Assembly: GCF_000429125.1 (NCBI RefSeq) | Contig: NZ_AUBG01000011.1 | Coordinates: 62,001-126,000 of the forward strand | Length of the DNA stretch: 64,000 nt | Source of the DNA: Aequorivita capsosiphonis DSM 23843 | GTDB lineage: Bacteria; Bacteroidota; Bacteroidia; Flavobacteriales; Flavobacteriaceae | Direction of reading: 5' to 3' | Shown here: positions 1 to 8,481 of the stretch, in pieces | Numbering within the stretch: the stretch's first letter is position 1 | Layout of the letters: every line of letters begins with the position of its first letter | Notes under the pieces: model-generated | Told to the model about the DNA's origin: nothing | Databases searched by the model: none | Seen by the model: the letters and a program-made list of their open reading frames with translations, nothing else | Position numbers and translations under genes: made by a program

Positions 1-1
1 C

Positions 2-262
<261 letters not shown>

Positions 263-286
263 ACTTGAGACATTAGATTTAAGACT

Positions 287-318
287 AAAACCCTTGCAGT
301 GATGTGAGGGTTTTTTTG
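287..318 (+). terminator. Rho-independent terminator of ahcY
   Basis: An AAAACCCT arm and an AGGGTTTT arm are separated by 12 nt and followed by a run of T. It lies 25 nt after the ahcY stop codon. Confidence 0.7.
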
Positions 319-395
319 TTGATGACATTTAATTTTCACAACGCAATAATTATTATTACTTTAAGGGAATGAATTTTTCATAAACACTGTATCGA

Positions 396-1538
396 ATGAT
401 TAAAAATTCCAAACTACCGAACATCCCAACCTCCATCTTTGCCAAAATGAGCAAAATGGCGGCAAACCATAATGCCCTAAACCTCTCACAAGGTTTTCCA
501 AACTTCCCCAGTGATCCTGCTTTAAATGCCTTAGTGGATCAAGCTATGCGCGATGGATTTAATCAATACGCCCCGATGGCTGGCGATTTTGAACTGCGCA
601 TGGAGATTTCAGAAAAGATTGAAAACCTTCATAATCATTTCTACAATCCTGACACCGAAATCACAATTACCGCAGGAGCAACACAGGCAATTTATACGAT
701 AATCGCAGCAACAATTTCCAAAGGGGATGAAGTAATCATCTTCACTCCAGCTTACGACTGCTATGCGCCAACTGTGGAATTATTCGGCGGAAAAATTGTT
801 CCTATTCAATTGAAGCCACCTTTTTATGGCGTGGATTGGCAGGAAGTTGCCGATAAGATTAGTTCAAAAACCAAAATGATAATCATCAATTCTCCGCACA
901 ACCCAAGCGGAACCCTTCTTACCAAAGATGATATGTTGGAATTACAAGACTTGGCAGAAAAAAATGATTTGTTGGTTTTGAGTGATGAAGTTTATGAACA
1001 TATTATTTTTGATGGAAATATACATCAAAGCGTTTCAAGATTTAAAGCCTTGGCAGAACGCAGTTTTATAACCGCCTCCTTTGGTAAAACCTTTCACAAT
1101 ACCGGTTGGAAAATGGGCTATTGCGCCGCACCGAAATATTTGATGAAAGAGTTTCAGAAAGTCCATCAATTCGTGGTTTTCTGTGTAAATTATCCTTTTC
1201 AAAAAGGCTTTGCGACTTATTTGAAAGATGCCAATCACTATTTAAAACTTTCGGATTTCTATCAACAGAAGCGGGATTTCTTTCTACACTTAATGAAAGG
1301 TTCTAATTTCAAAATAATTCCTTCCAAAGGCACTTATTTTCAAATGCTGGATTTTTCTGAAATTTCAAATGAAAGTGATATCACTTTTGCGGAACGACTT
1401 ACGAAAGCGCATAAAATAGCGACTATTCCAACTTCTGTTTTTAATGAAGGGAAAAGGGATTTTAAACAAATAAGAGTATGTTTTGCGAAAACGGATGAAA
1501 CATTGGCGGAAGCGGCAAAAATATTAAAGGAACTATAA
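396..1538 (+). CDS. PLP-dependent aminotransferase, class I/II (methionine/glutamine transaminase type)
   Basis: A fold-type I aminotransferase of 380 residues, normal length for the family. Visible features are SPHNPSG (Asn169-Pro170), SDEVYEH (Asp197, Tyr200 contacting PLP), the Schiff-base lysine K231 in SFGKTFHNTGWKMGY, and a C-terminal IRVCF arginine for the substrate carboxylate. It most resembles the YbdL / kynurenine-glutamine transaminase branch, which prefers methionine or glutamine as amino donor. The next gene, 40 nt downstream on the same strand, is a nitrilase of the omega-amidase (YafV) type. This pairing is known in bacteria for removing 2-oxoglutaramate formed when glutamine donates its amino group to 2-oxo-4-methylthiobutyrate. 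Role in methionine salvage is therefore inferred from both family and context; exact substrate is not provable here. Confidence 0.85.
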   Translation: MIKNSKLPNIPTSIFAKMSKMAANHNALNLSQGFPNFPSDPALNALVDQAMRDGFNQYAPMAGDFELRMEISEKIENLHNHFYNPDTEITITAGATQAIYTIIAATISKGDEVIIFTPAYDCYAPTVELFGGKIVPIQLKPPFYGVDWQEVADKISSKTKMIIINSPHNPSGTLLTKDDMLELQDLAEKNDLLVLSDEVYEHIIFDGNIHQSVSRFKALAERSFITASFGKTFHNTGWKMGYCAAPKYLMKEFQKVHQFVVFCVNYPFQKGFATYLKDANHYLKLSDFYQQKRDFFLHLMKGSNFKIIPSKGTYFQMLDFSEISNESDITFAERLTKAHKIATIPTSVFNEGKRDFKQIRVCFAKTDETLAEAAKILKEL

Positions 1539-1578
1539 ATTTTTTTAATCTATTGAAACTGTAATTTTAAAAGAAAAG

Positions 1579-2355
1579 ATGGAAGAGAATTTAAAAGTAA
1601 CAATCATTCAAAGTGAATTGCACTGGGAAGATGCAGCAGCCAATAGGCAGCTATTTTCGAAGAAATTCCAAAAGATTGAAGGGGAAACAGATTTGATAAT
1701 TCTACCCGAAATGTTTTCAACAGGATTTTCAATGAATGCTGAAAATCTTGCGGAATCGAATAATGGGGAAACATTACATTGGCTTATTTCCGAAGCAAAA
1801 AAACATCAAACTGCCATTACAGGAAGTGTGATTATTTCCGAAGATAATCAGTTTTACAATCGGCTTTATTTTGTTTTTCCTGACGGAAGTTATGAGAAAT
1901 ATGATAAAAAGCACACTTTCACGCTCGCCAGAGAAAACGAGACATATACCTCAGGAAAGGAACGTATCATCGTAAATTATAAAGGCTGGAAAATTTGTCC
2001 GCTGGTTTGTTACGATTTACGGTTTCCAGTTTGGGCAAGAAATACTGAAGATTATGATGTATTGATTTACGTGGCAAATTGGCCAAAAGTGCGCACGCTG
2101 GCTTGGGATACTTTGTTGCGTGCAAGAGCTATCGAAAACATGACCTATTGCATTGGTGTAAACCGAGTAGGCTTTGATGGCAATAAACACGAATACGTGG
2201 GCCATTCCGCTGTTTATGATGTTTTAGGTAAGCAAATTTCTACTTCTGCCTTTGACGAATTTATTGAAACCGTAATACTAGAGAAAAAACACATTGAAAC
2301 TAACCGACGTCATTTTCAATTTTTAAATGATCGGGATCAATTCAAAATTATATAA
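1579..2355 (+). CDS. Nitrilase-superfamily omega-amidase (YafV/Nit2 type)
   Basis: A carbon-nitrogen hydrolase of 258 residues. The Glu-Lys-Cys triad is visible as E44 in LPEMFSTGF, K110 in YDKKHTF and C144 in PLVCYDLRFPVW. The DLRFPVWARN context after the cysteine fits the omega-amidase branch (hydrolysis of 2-oxoglutaramate or 2-oxosuccinamate to the oxo acid and ammonia), as in E. coli YafV and mammalian Nit2. It follows the aminotransferase by 40 nt and is probably co-transcribed with it, so the two would perform transamination with glutamine and then pull the reaction forward. Cytoplasmic; no signal peptide. Other amidase substrates cannot be excluded. Confidence 0.85.
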   Translation: MEENLKVTIIQSELHWEDAAANRQLFSKKFQKIEGETDLIILPEMFSTGFSMNAENLAESNNGETLHWLISEAKKHQTAITGSVIISEDNQFYNRLYFVFPDGSYEKYDKKHTFTLARENETYTSGKERIIVNYKGWKICPLVCYDLRFPVWARNTEDYDVLIYVANWPKVRTLAWDTLLRARAIENMTYCIGVNRVGFDGNKHEYVGHSAVYDVLGKQISTSAFDEFIETVILEKKHIETNRRHFQFLNDRDQFKII

Positions 2356-2369
2356 AAACATATTTGGCT

Positions 2370-2564
2370 TTATGCCACTTCATAAACCATTTTTAAAGGA
2401 TCTAAAGTATTTTTGGAGGCATTCAAGACTTCAATGCCCACAAGTTTGCCATCTGCGTCATAGTCAATAATGACTCCGTTTTTAGATTCGATTGACTCTT
2501 CTACTTTAGATTCACTTATTTGAATATACAAAATATCCACAGCTTTATCATATCTAACTTTCAT
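2370..2564 (-). CDS. DUF2283 family protein
   Basis: A 64-residue protein of the DUF2283 family, recognisable from the N-terminal Y-D-x-x-x-D-I-L-Y-I pattern (MKVRYDKAVDILYIQ), the central GVIIDYDADGKLVGIEVLNAS block and overall size. No catalytic function is known. DUF2283 genes often stand next to DUF4258 genes in a toxin-antitoxin-like arrangement. Here the start codon lies inside the end of a DUF4258 reading (stop TAG at 2554-2556), so the two were translationally coupled. That upstream partner now carries an in-frame stop, so this gene may be an orphan. It converges on the nitrilase gene with a 14-nt gap. Confidence 0.8.
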   Translation of the reverse strand: MKVRYDKAVDILYIQISESKVEESIESKNGVIIDYDADGKLVGIEVLNASKNTLDPLKMVYEVA

Positions 2565-2802
2565 CTGTTCCGTATTTATTGATCTTTGAAGTTTTATAGG
2601 CTGTCTTTATAACCGCAGGATCTGTACTTTTTGAAATAAAAACCCGATACATATATGCACCTACAACTTTCTGATGTATTACTTAATCATCATTTTCTTC
2701 AATTATTTTATCTGGATCTGTAATTACCAAATGCATTATCTCCATTGAAATAGAACGTATTTCTATTTGCAGCATGGAATGATTTGAGAAAACATATTTC
2801 AC
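2554..2802 (-). pseudogene. DUF4258 family gene interrupted by an in-frame TAA
   Basis: On the minus strand a GTG start at 2802 opens a reading VKYVFSNHSMLQIEIRSIS, the typical DUF4258 opening (S-x-H-x-x-x-Q-x-x-x-R-x-I-S). After 39 codons, at EENDD, a TAA (2683-2685) stops it. In the same frame the reading resumes as VIHQKVVGAYMYRVF and ends in TAYKTSKINKY, which is the hallmark DUF4258 C-terminus, finishing with TAG at 2554-2556. One nonsense change therefore explains the disruption; no frameshift is needed. The end overlaps the DUF2283 start by 11 nt. A good TATCTTTG promoter box lies 21 nt upstream. No start or stop was found that would make a normal-length intact product. A base-calling error at 2683-2685 is the main alternative. 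Confidence 0.7.
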
Positions 2803-2823
2803 TATTCCTGAAAGGTTTCTTAC

Positions 2824-2831
2824 CAAAGATA
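2824..2831 (-). promoter_or_regulatory. Promoter -7 box for the DUF4258-DUF2283 unit
   Basis: TATCTTTG on the minus strand matches the Bacteroidota -7 consensus TAnnTTTG, 21 nt before the GTG start of the interrupted DUF4258 gene. No clear TTG -33 element is seen at the expected distance. Confidence 0.45.
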
Positions 2832-2915
2832 ATCAATTTTAAAACTAATAAAGTTTTAAAACATCTTGAAACTTAAAAGCGCAGTTGACTTCAGATTTCA
2901 ACATTCAGGATTGCG

Positions 2916-4520
2916 TTATTTTAACCTAAAAATCTCATTTAAACTCCAATTGGCCCGAACCTCGATTTGTGAAGGATAATAGATAATTTTTTCAGGCTGC
3001 ATTCTGTTTAAGAAACTACCTGTATCCCACATTCCATTATGGTTGTCATCATAAATTATTCGAAGGTAATATTTATCGGGTGTCAGTTCATCAAAATATA
3101 AATCTTTGTTTTCCGTAAGGTAGTCTTCGGCTACAACATTGTATTTACTATCGAGTATTTGCACTATAATTGGAAAGTGATCTACATTTTCCAAAGTTAA
3201 ACCCAATGTTCCATAGTCAGAATTTAGCCGCGTGCTTAGATTAAAATAAAGGGTGTCATTCGTTTTCTCGAAAAAATCGGTCAGAGCACCAGGAAAGAGC
3301 TGCACATTATAGCTTTGATCTTCTTCCTTTGGAAAAAACAGCTCTACCCAATTATATTCTTTGTTCAACTTTATAAATGGCTCAACCAGTGAGGAATCCT
3401 TAGCCATTATCTGGAATTTTTCGGGATCAAAGGAAACCAGAGGAATATTTGCACGCAACTTAAAGGTGTCTTTCAGTTTTATTGTTCCTGTTTTTATTGC
3501 TGAAATATTCAGCGAATCATTGTAAAACTCACGCATCCGCACCAAGGCCGTATCAATTCTATTTCCATTCGAAACTTTAAAAATAAGGGAATCAGTTTCT
3601 ATCGAAGGTTTAAACCAATAGTGGAGAGTATCTTTTTTTTCATCCTTAAAAAATGTAGAGGAATATTCATTGGGAACCTCAGAAAGAACTTCAATATCCA
3701 TGCTATCGGCGCGACCACTGTAACCAAAGAGAATCTGATTTTTGCCAACAAGACTTGGACGTGCCAATCTATAATCGGGCATTTCCTTAAAAAGGGTAAT
3801 TGAATATGTGGTATCAGTGGGGATAGAAACAAGGTCGTTTACAAATCCGATTTTGTCATTCTGTGGTTGAAAAGTATAATCGTTATCTTTCTCCTTCAAG
3901 GCAATCATTAAATAGTTACCTTCCTTTAAGTTCGTGAGTTCAAACGTACCTGTAGAGTCTTTTGTAACAGTCAGATAAGTGGGTTTTTCAGAATAAACCA
4001 AAGAATCCTGAAAATCCTCATTCACTTCATAAAGCATTACTGCCGTTGGAATTTCTGGAGTAACAAGTTGCACATCACTTACCCTTCCCGAAACTTTTAA
4101 ACTGTCAATATAACTTCCCGTGGAGAAAATATATTTGAAATACTCGAATGGATTTTCCTCATTATTGTCCACGATACTGTTTCCGAAGTTAAAAGAATAC
4201 GTGGTATTAGGTTTTAAGGTATCCAATATTTTTATTTTCAGCGATTTAGAAGTGCTGAGCGGTGTTATAGTTGGAGCATATTTCATAGGAGGCGAAATAA
4301 TCAACTCCTTGGTAAGGTTTTTTAGCTTTATATATTCGTCAAAGCGAATTTCTATTTCGTTTCCGGTAAAATTGGTGCTAAAGTTTTCGGGGCTACTCCT
4401 CACAATAATTGGTGGAATGCTATCTCGTGGGCCACCAGATGGCGTTCCCTTCTTTGCGCAATCCACAAAAGAAAGCATAAACAATAATGCAATGGGTATA
4501 TAAAGGAGGCGATGTTTCAA
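2916..4520 (-). CDS. Lipoprotein with N-terminal bacterial Ig-like domain (Big_5/SbsA type)
   Basis: A 534-residue envelope lipoprotein. Residues 1-20 form a signal peptide and C21 in the lipobox FVDC is the lipidation site, followed by a KKGTPSGGPRDSIPP segment typical of a conserved Bacteroidota family. Residues about 35-135 show the SbsA Ig-like pattern: SSPENFSTNF, then IRFDEYIKLKN and later LKPNTTYSFNFGNSIVD. The rest is beta-rich with repeated Asp-Thr-Leu motifs and a last segment (DDNHNGMWDTG) resembling a calcium-binding loop found at the end of these proteins. No enzymatic motif is seen. It sits alone between the DUF4258 remnant and comF. The function of the family is unknown to me; surface or periplasmic structural role is inference. 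Confidence 0.75.
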   Translation of the reverse strand: MKHRLLYIPIALLFMLSFVDCAKKGTPSGGPRDSIPPIIVRSSPENFSTNFTGNEIEIRFDEYIKLKNLTKELIISPPMKYAPTITPLSTSKSLKIKILDTLKPNTTYSFNFGNSIVDNNEENPFEYFKYIFSTGSYIDSLKVSGRVSDVQLVTPEIPTAVMLYEVNEDFQDSLVYSEKPTYLTVTKDSTGTFELTNLKEGNYLMIALKEKDNDYTFQPQNDKIGFVNDLVSIPTDTTYSITLFKEMPDYRLARPSLVGKNQILFGYSGRADSMDIEVLSEVPNEYSSTFFKDEKKDTLHYWFKPSIETDSLIFKVSNGNRIDTALVRMREFYNDSLNISAIKTGTIKLKDTFKLRANIPLVSFDPEKFQIMAKDSSLVEPFIKLNKEYNWVELFFPKEEDQSYNVQLFPGALTDFFEKTNDTLYFNLSTRLNSDYGTLGLTLENVDHFPIIVQILDSKYNVVAEDYLTENKDLYFDELTPDKYYLRIIYDDNHNGMWDTGSFLNRMQPEKIIYYPSQIEVRANWSLNEIFRLK

Positions 4521-4619
4521 GATGAGGACTTAGCTATGTTTTATAAAAAATTAATTGGATAGTTTCTTTAAGATTCTCCAAAATTAAACAAATAAGCATT
4601 AACGATAAGCAATAACTTT

Positions 4620-5282
4620 TTAGGTTGTTGCAATTGTTGCTATACTTATTTTCACATTTTCTGCTTTCAGCAATTGCAGCGCACATTTTTCCAAGGTGGC
4701 GCCGGTGGTAATTATATCATCCACCAATAGAAGGTGTTTATTTTTAATTTCATCCAAATTCTGAATTGAAAAGACTTCCTCAGTCTCAAAACGAAGAATT
4801 CGTGTTTTAAAGGCCTGTGAGCCCGACTTAGATATCTTTATCAAGATATCATCGCGATAAGGTACCTTCAAGGCCAAAGCCAATTCTTTTCCAAAGCCTT
4901 CCACTTGATTAAATCCGCGTTTTTTCAATTTCTGTTTGTGCAAAGGCACTGGAATTATCATTTCTATATTTTTATAGGATTCCAATTCTGCCAGTTCAGC
5001 TCCCAGCCATTTTCCGAAGAAAGAACTAACTTCCTTTCTTCCTCGATATTTTAAACTGTGCAACAATTCTTGGGTCAGTCCTCTTTTTTGAAACTGGACC
5101 AAAGCGGTTGCATTTTCTACTAAAAACCTTCCATAAAACTTATCCTTTAACATTTCACTCCCTGTTTTGTGAAATGCAGCCATCGGAAGTGAGTGGATAC
5201 AGTCCATACAAAGAACATCCTCTCCTTTGACAAGCAGCGCTTTACAACCTACACAAACCTTAGGAAAGAGAAGATTTAACAT
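4620..5282 (-). CDS. comF: ComF family phosphoribosyltransferase-like protein
   Basis: A 220-residue ComF/GntX family protein. The N-terminal zinc-binding cysteines are C10, C13, C25 and C28 (FPKVCVGC and VLCMDC). The C-terminal half is a type I phosphoribosyltransferase fold with the PRPP-binding LLVDDIITTGAT loop near residues 194-206, and the family signature IIPVPLHKQKLKKRGFNQ in the middle. ComF is needed for natural transformation in several bacteria, but in Bacteroidota the role is not settled. It is divergent from the coiled-coil protein at 5365 and separated from the lipoprotein gene downstream by 99 nt. Confidence 0.9.
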   Translation of the reverse strand: MLNLLFPKVCVGCKALLVKGEDVLCMDCIHSLPMAAFHKTGSEMLKDKFYGRFLVENATALVQFQKRGLTQELLHSLKYRGRKEVSSFFGKWLGAELAELESYKNIEMIIPVPLHKQKLKKRGFNQVEGFGKELALALKVPYRDDILIKISKSGSQAFKTRILRFETEEVFSIQNLDEIKNKHLLLVDDIITTGATLEKCALQLLKAENVKISIATIATT

Positions 5283-5364
5283 ATTTTAAGAATTTTTACC
5301 ATTTTATAAACGTTTGTTAAAGAAATACCTGCCTACTTTTACCAACTAACTTAACTTTTTAATA

Positions 5365-6252
5365 ATGAATACTGAAAACGAAAATAACAGCGGCAAATTT
5401 AAGATCCTTATTGGGGTTCTTTCTGTATTGCTGATCGCCTTGGCGGTATACACAGTTACATTGTTTAATGATAGTAAAAATACGGTTTCAAATCTTGAGA
5501 TGCAAAAAGCCGACATTGAGCAAGAATTAGAAGGTTTAATCGCAAACTATGACGAAGTAATAAAAGACAATGAATTAAAGGATAAAGACCTACTTTCGGC
5601 TCGTGAGCGAATTACCGTTCTTTTAGATTCAGTTAAAGATATGAAAGCCAATGTAGGTTTAATTGAAAGGTATAAATCTGAAGTGGGCAGGTTAAAACAA
5701 GAACGCTCCATGCTCTTCAAACGTGCAGATAGTTTAATAGCAGCAAATAAAAGGCTTGCTATGGAACGTGATAGCACCTCAACCGAACTGGAAAACTCCC
5801 GCATGGTTGTAGATTCAGTTAGCCAAGAAAATATGGCTATGAATGAACGAATTAAGGAAGGCTCCATTGTAAAAGCTACAGATCTTCGTGGAGAAGCCGT
5901 TATCATTAGGAATAGTGGAAAAGTAGTTGACACCAGAAGATCAAGTAGAGCCGATAAAATAAGGGCTTGCTTTACCTTAGCACCTAATTCAATTGCTAGA
6001 AAAGGAGATAGACTTTTATATCTTCAAGTTATCAACCCAAAAGATAAGATGATGGGCGATAATACTGTAAAGCAATTTGAAGATACAAACCTTAATTACA
6101 GCGCCTCAACGAATGTTTTTTATGAAGGCAATGAGTTGGATGTTTGTATTCTTGTCAATGCTTTAGAGATAGACCTTGTGGAAGGAAAATATACCATCAA
6201 TCTTTTTGATGGGGAAAACCAAATTGGTACAACTACCATGGAATTGAAATAA
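5365..6252 (+). CDS. Membrane-anchored coiled-coil protein, function unknown
   Basis: A 295-residue protein. Residues about 12-34 form one N-terminal membrane helix after a short hydrophilic tail, residues about 38-165 are a long heptad-rich coiled coil, and the remaining 125 residues form a compact beta-rich domain (from about IVKATDLRGEAVIIRN to the end). The topology suggests an inner-membrane anchor with a periplasmic coiled coil and globular head. I do not recognise an enzymatic family; homologues in Flavobacteriaceae are often labelled only as hypothetical or loosely as chromosome-partitioning-like because of the coiled coil, which is not evidence of function. A strong terminator follows. 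It is transcribed alone, divergent from comF. Confidence 0.7.
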   Translation: MNTENENNSGKFKILIGVLSVLLIALAVYTVTLFNDSKNTVSNLEMQKADIEQELEGLIANYDEVIKDNELKDKDLLSARERITVLLDSVKDMKANVGLIERYKSEVGRLKQERSMLFKRADSLIAANKRLAMERDSTSTELENSRMVVDSVSQENMAMNERIKEGSIVKATDLRGEAVIIRNSGKVVDTRRSSRADKIRACFTLAPNSIARKGDRLLYLQVINPKDKMMGDNTVKQFEDTNLNYSASTNVFYEGNELDVCILVNALEIDLVEGKYTINLFDGENQIGTTTMELK

Positions 6253-6304
6253 CAGATTTTTAAACCATCAGCTATAAATAGTTGGTGTTTAAAAATCTGA
6301 AACT

Positions 6305-6345
6305 AAAAACCCTCAAAAGCCTAAATTGGTTTTTGAGGGTTTTTT
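6305..6345 (+). terminator. Strong Rho-independent terminator
   Basis: Perfect 14-bp inverted repeat (AAAAACCCTCAAAA and its complement) with an 11-nt loop and a T tract, 52 nt after the coiled-coil protein gene. Confidence 0.9.
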
Positions 6346-6366
6346 AAGTTTATTTGTCATTCTGGC

Positions 6367-6397
6367 TTTGGGAGTTGGGGGGACTTTCCTATTTTTG
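6367..6397 (+). promoter_or_regulatory. glyS promoter (TTTG-N19-TATTTTTG)
   Basis: TTTG at 6367-6370 and TATTTTTG at 6390-6397 are separated by 19 nt, an exact match to the Bacteroidota consensus. Only CGAC separates the -7 box from the ATG at 6402, so the transcript must be leaderless or nearly so. The box also shows that the in-frame ATG at 6354 cannot be the start. Confidence 0.8.
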
Positions 6398-6401
6398 CGA
6401 C

Positions 6402-7940
6402 ATGGCAAACAACGAAGATCAATTTAAGAAAGTAGTCTCCCATGCAAGGGAGTACGGTTATATTTTTGCATCAAGTGAGATTTATGACGGGCTAAGCGCT
6501 GTTTACGACTATGCTCAAAATGGTGTTGAACTAAAGAAAAACATTCGTGAATATTGGTGGAGAAGTATGGTATATATGCACCAAAATATTGTGGGGATAG
6601 ATTCCTCCATATTGATGCATCCCACCACTTGGAAAGCCTCTGGCCACGTTGATGCTTTTAACGATCCGTTGATAGACAACAAAGATTCCAAAAAACGCTA
6701 TCGCGCAGATGTGTTGATTGAGGATTATGCCGAAAAAATTTATCAAAAAGCCCAAAAGGAAATTGCCAAGGCCAAGAAGCGTTTTGGTGATAGTTTTGAT
6801 GAGCAAGAATTTATAACTACCAATCCACGCGTTGTAAGATATCTTGAAGAACAACGCTCCATTTTGGAACGGATGGGACGCTCCTTAGAAAAAGAAGATT
6901 TAGCAGATGTTAAAGCTTTAATTGAAGAGTTGGAGATTGCAGATCCAGATACGGGTTCAAAAAACTGGACCGATGTACGTCAGTTTAACTTGATGTTTGG
7001 AACTAAATTGGGCGCCTCTGCAGAAAGTGCCATGGACCTTTACCTTCGTCCAGAAACTGCGCAAGGTATTTTTGTAAACTTCCTAAACATTCAGAAAAGT
7101 GGAAGAATGAAAGTTCCTTTCGGAATTGCACAAACTGGAAAAGCTTTTAGAAACGAAATAGTTGCACGACAGTTTATCTTCCGTATGCGGGAGTTTGAAC
7201 AAATGGAAATGCAATTTTTTGTTCGTCCTGGCGAAGAATTAAAATGGTATGAATACTGGAAGGAAACCCGCTTAAAATGGCACCTTTCCTTGGGAATGGG
7301 TGAAGAAAACTACCGTTTCCACGATCACGAAAAAATGGCGCATTATGCCAATGCAGCTACAGATATTGAATTCGATTATCCATTCGGTTTTAAAGAATTG
7401 GAAGGAATCCACTCTCGAACCGATTTCGATTTAAAAGCACACGAAAAATTTTCCGGAAAAAAACTACAATTTTTTGATCACGAATTGAACGAAAGCTATG
7501 TCCCTTATGTGGTTGAAACTTCCATTGGGTTAGACAGAATGTTCCTTGCCGTGATGAGCAATTCGCTTCAAGATGAAACTTTAGAAGACGGAAGCGTACG
7601 TACGGTTTTAAAATTACCTGCTATTCTAGCTCCTGTGAAAGCAGCCGTTTTACCTTTAGTTAAAAAAGACAGCCTTCCAGAAATAGCACATAAAATTATT
7701 GATGACCTCAAATGGGATTACAATGTTGTTTATGACGAAAAGGACGCCGTAGGAAGACGTTACAGACGCCAAGATGCCGCGGGAACACCTTTCTGCATTA
7801 CGGTGGACCATCAAACCATAGAAGACAACACAGTAACTATACGTTATAGAGACACTATGGAACAAGAACGGATTTCTATTGAAGAAATCTCAGAGAAAAT
7901 GAAGGAAACCATTTCATATAAAAACTGGCTTTCCAAATAA
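6402..7940 (+). CDS. glyS: Glycine--tRNA ligase (single-chain, class II)
   Basis: Homodimeric type glycyl-tRNA synthetase of 512 residues. Features seen: N-terminal motif region with SSEIYDGLSAVYDYAQNGVELK, motif 2 around FRNEIVARQFIFRMREFEQ, motif 3 ETSIGLDRMFLAVM, and the C-terminal anticodon-binding domain starting near LPAILAPVKAAVLPL and containing GRRYRRQDAAGTPFC. I chose the ATG at 6402 because an upstream in-frame ATG at 6354 lies inside the promoter and would add 16 residues (MSFWLWELGG...) foreign to the family. The gene is single and followed by a hairpin. It charges tRNA-Gly in the cytosol; essential in most bacteria. Confidence 0.96.
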   Translation: MANNEDQFKKVVSHAREYGYIFASSEIYDGLSAVYDYAQNGVELKKNIREYWWRSMVYMHQNIVGIDSSILMHPTTWKASGHVDAFNDPLIDNKDSKKRYRADVLIEDYAEKIYQKAQKEIAKAKKRFGDSFDEQEFITTNPRVVRYLEEQRSILERMGRSLEKEDLADVKALIEELEIADPDTGSKNWTDVRQFNLMFGTKLGASAESAMDLYLRPETAQGIFVNFLNIQKSGRMKVPFGIAQTGKAFRNEIVARQFIFRMREFEQMEMQFFVRPGEELKWYEYWKETRLKWHLSLGMGEENYRFHDHEKMAHYANAATDIEFDYPFGFKELEGIHSRTDFDLKAHEKFSGKKLQFFDHELNESYVPYVVETSIGLDRMFLAVMSNSLQDETLEDGSVRTVLKLPAILAPVKAAVLPLVKKDSLPEIAHKIIDDLKWDYNVVYDEKDAVGRRYRRQDAAGTPFCITVDHQTIEDNTVTIRYRDTMEQERISIEEISEKMKETISYKNWLSK

Positions 7941-7969
7941 TTTTTTTAAGTGGTTAATTCTATTTTTCC

Positions 7970-8003
7970 AAAAAGGAGGATATTAATTTATCCTTCTTTT
8001 TTT
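7970..8003 (+). terminator. Terminator of glyS
   Basis: AAAAAGGAGGAT pairs with ATCCTTCTTTTT (one G-T pair) around an 8-nt loop and runs into a T tract, 30 nt after the glyS stop. Confidence 0.75.
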
Positions 8004-8031
8004 ATGCCTTAAAACAGATGGACAATGTACC

Positions 8032-8409
8032 TTATTCTGCTCTATCTTTTATTTCGGTGATTTCCACTGGGGCAGCTTTTTCACATCTATTCATTCTTCT
8101 TAGCCAAGTGAGTTTTACCCATATTGTTTTCTCATCCGTTGAAAACTTTTGATCTAAATTTATAGGATCTACATAATAGAAATCCTTTTCCCCATCTTTT
8201 AACTGAATGGTATATTCACAATCGTCAGCAAGATCTGAATAAACGATTCTTCCCGGTAAATAACCTGCGGCCATCATTTTCTCACCTTCCGCTTTTTGAG
8301 CTTCTATTTCTGCATCTTTATTAGTTTCCATAGTTTTTGACGAATTTTGGATGGTTCCGCAAGAAAAAATGATCGCAGAAAAAATTAAGAGTCCTGACTT
8401 TAAAAGCAT
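8032..8409 (-). CDS. Small putative lipoprotein, function unknown
   Basis: A 125-residue protein with a hydrophobic N-terminus and a lipobox (IIFSC, C17), so probably lipidated and carried to the envelope. The mature part begins with a charged Glu/Lys-rich helix and then a small beta-rich domain with two cysteines (DDCEYTIQL and RMNRCEKA) that could form a disulfide. I recognise no family. It converges with glyS and precedes nothing on its own strand within 70 nt, so it is probably monocistronic. Confidence 0.6.
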   Translation of the reverse strand: MLLKSGLLIFSAIIFSCGTIQNSSKTMETNKDAEIEAQKAEGEKMMAAGYLPGRIVYSDLADDCEYTIQLKDGEKDFYYVDPINLDQKFSTDEKTIWVKLTWLRRMNRCEKAAPVEITEIKDRAE

Positions 8410-8481
8410 AATTTAAGGTTTTGAATGAGTTATGAAGATACGAAAAAGTGCAACAGCTCTTTTAAGATTTGGATTTTATTT

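Noticed and set aside
6354-6401. Upstream in-frame ATG of glyS giving 16 extra residues
   Set aside because: The segment holds the promoter -33 and -7 boxes and codes for a hydrophobic stretch alien to GlyRS.
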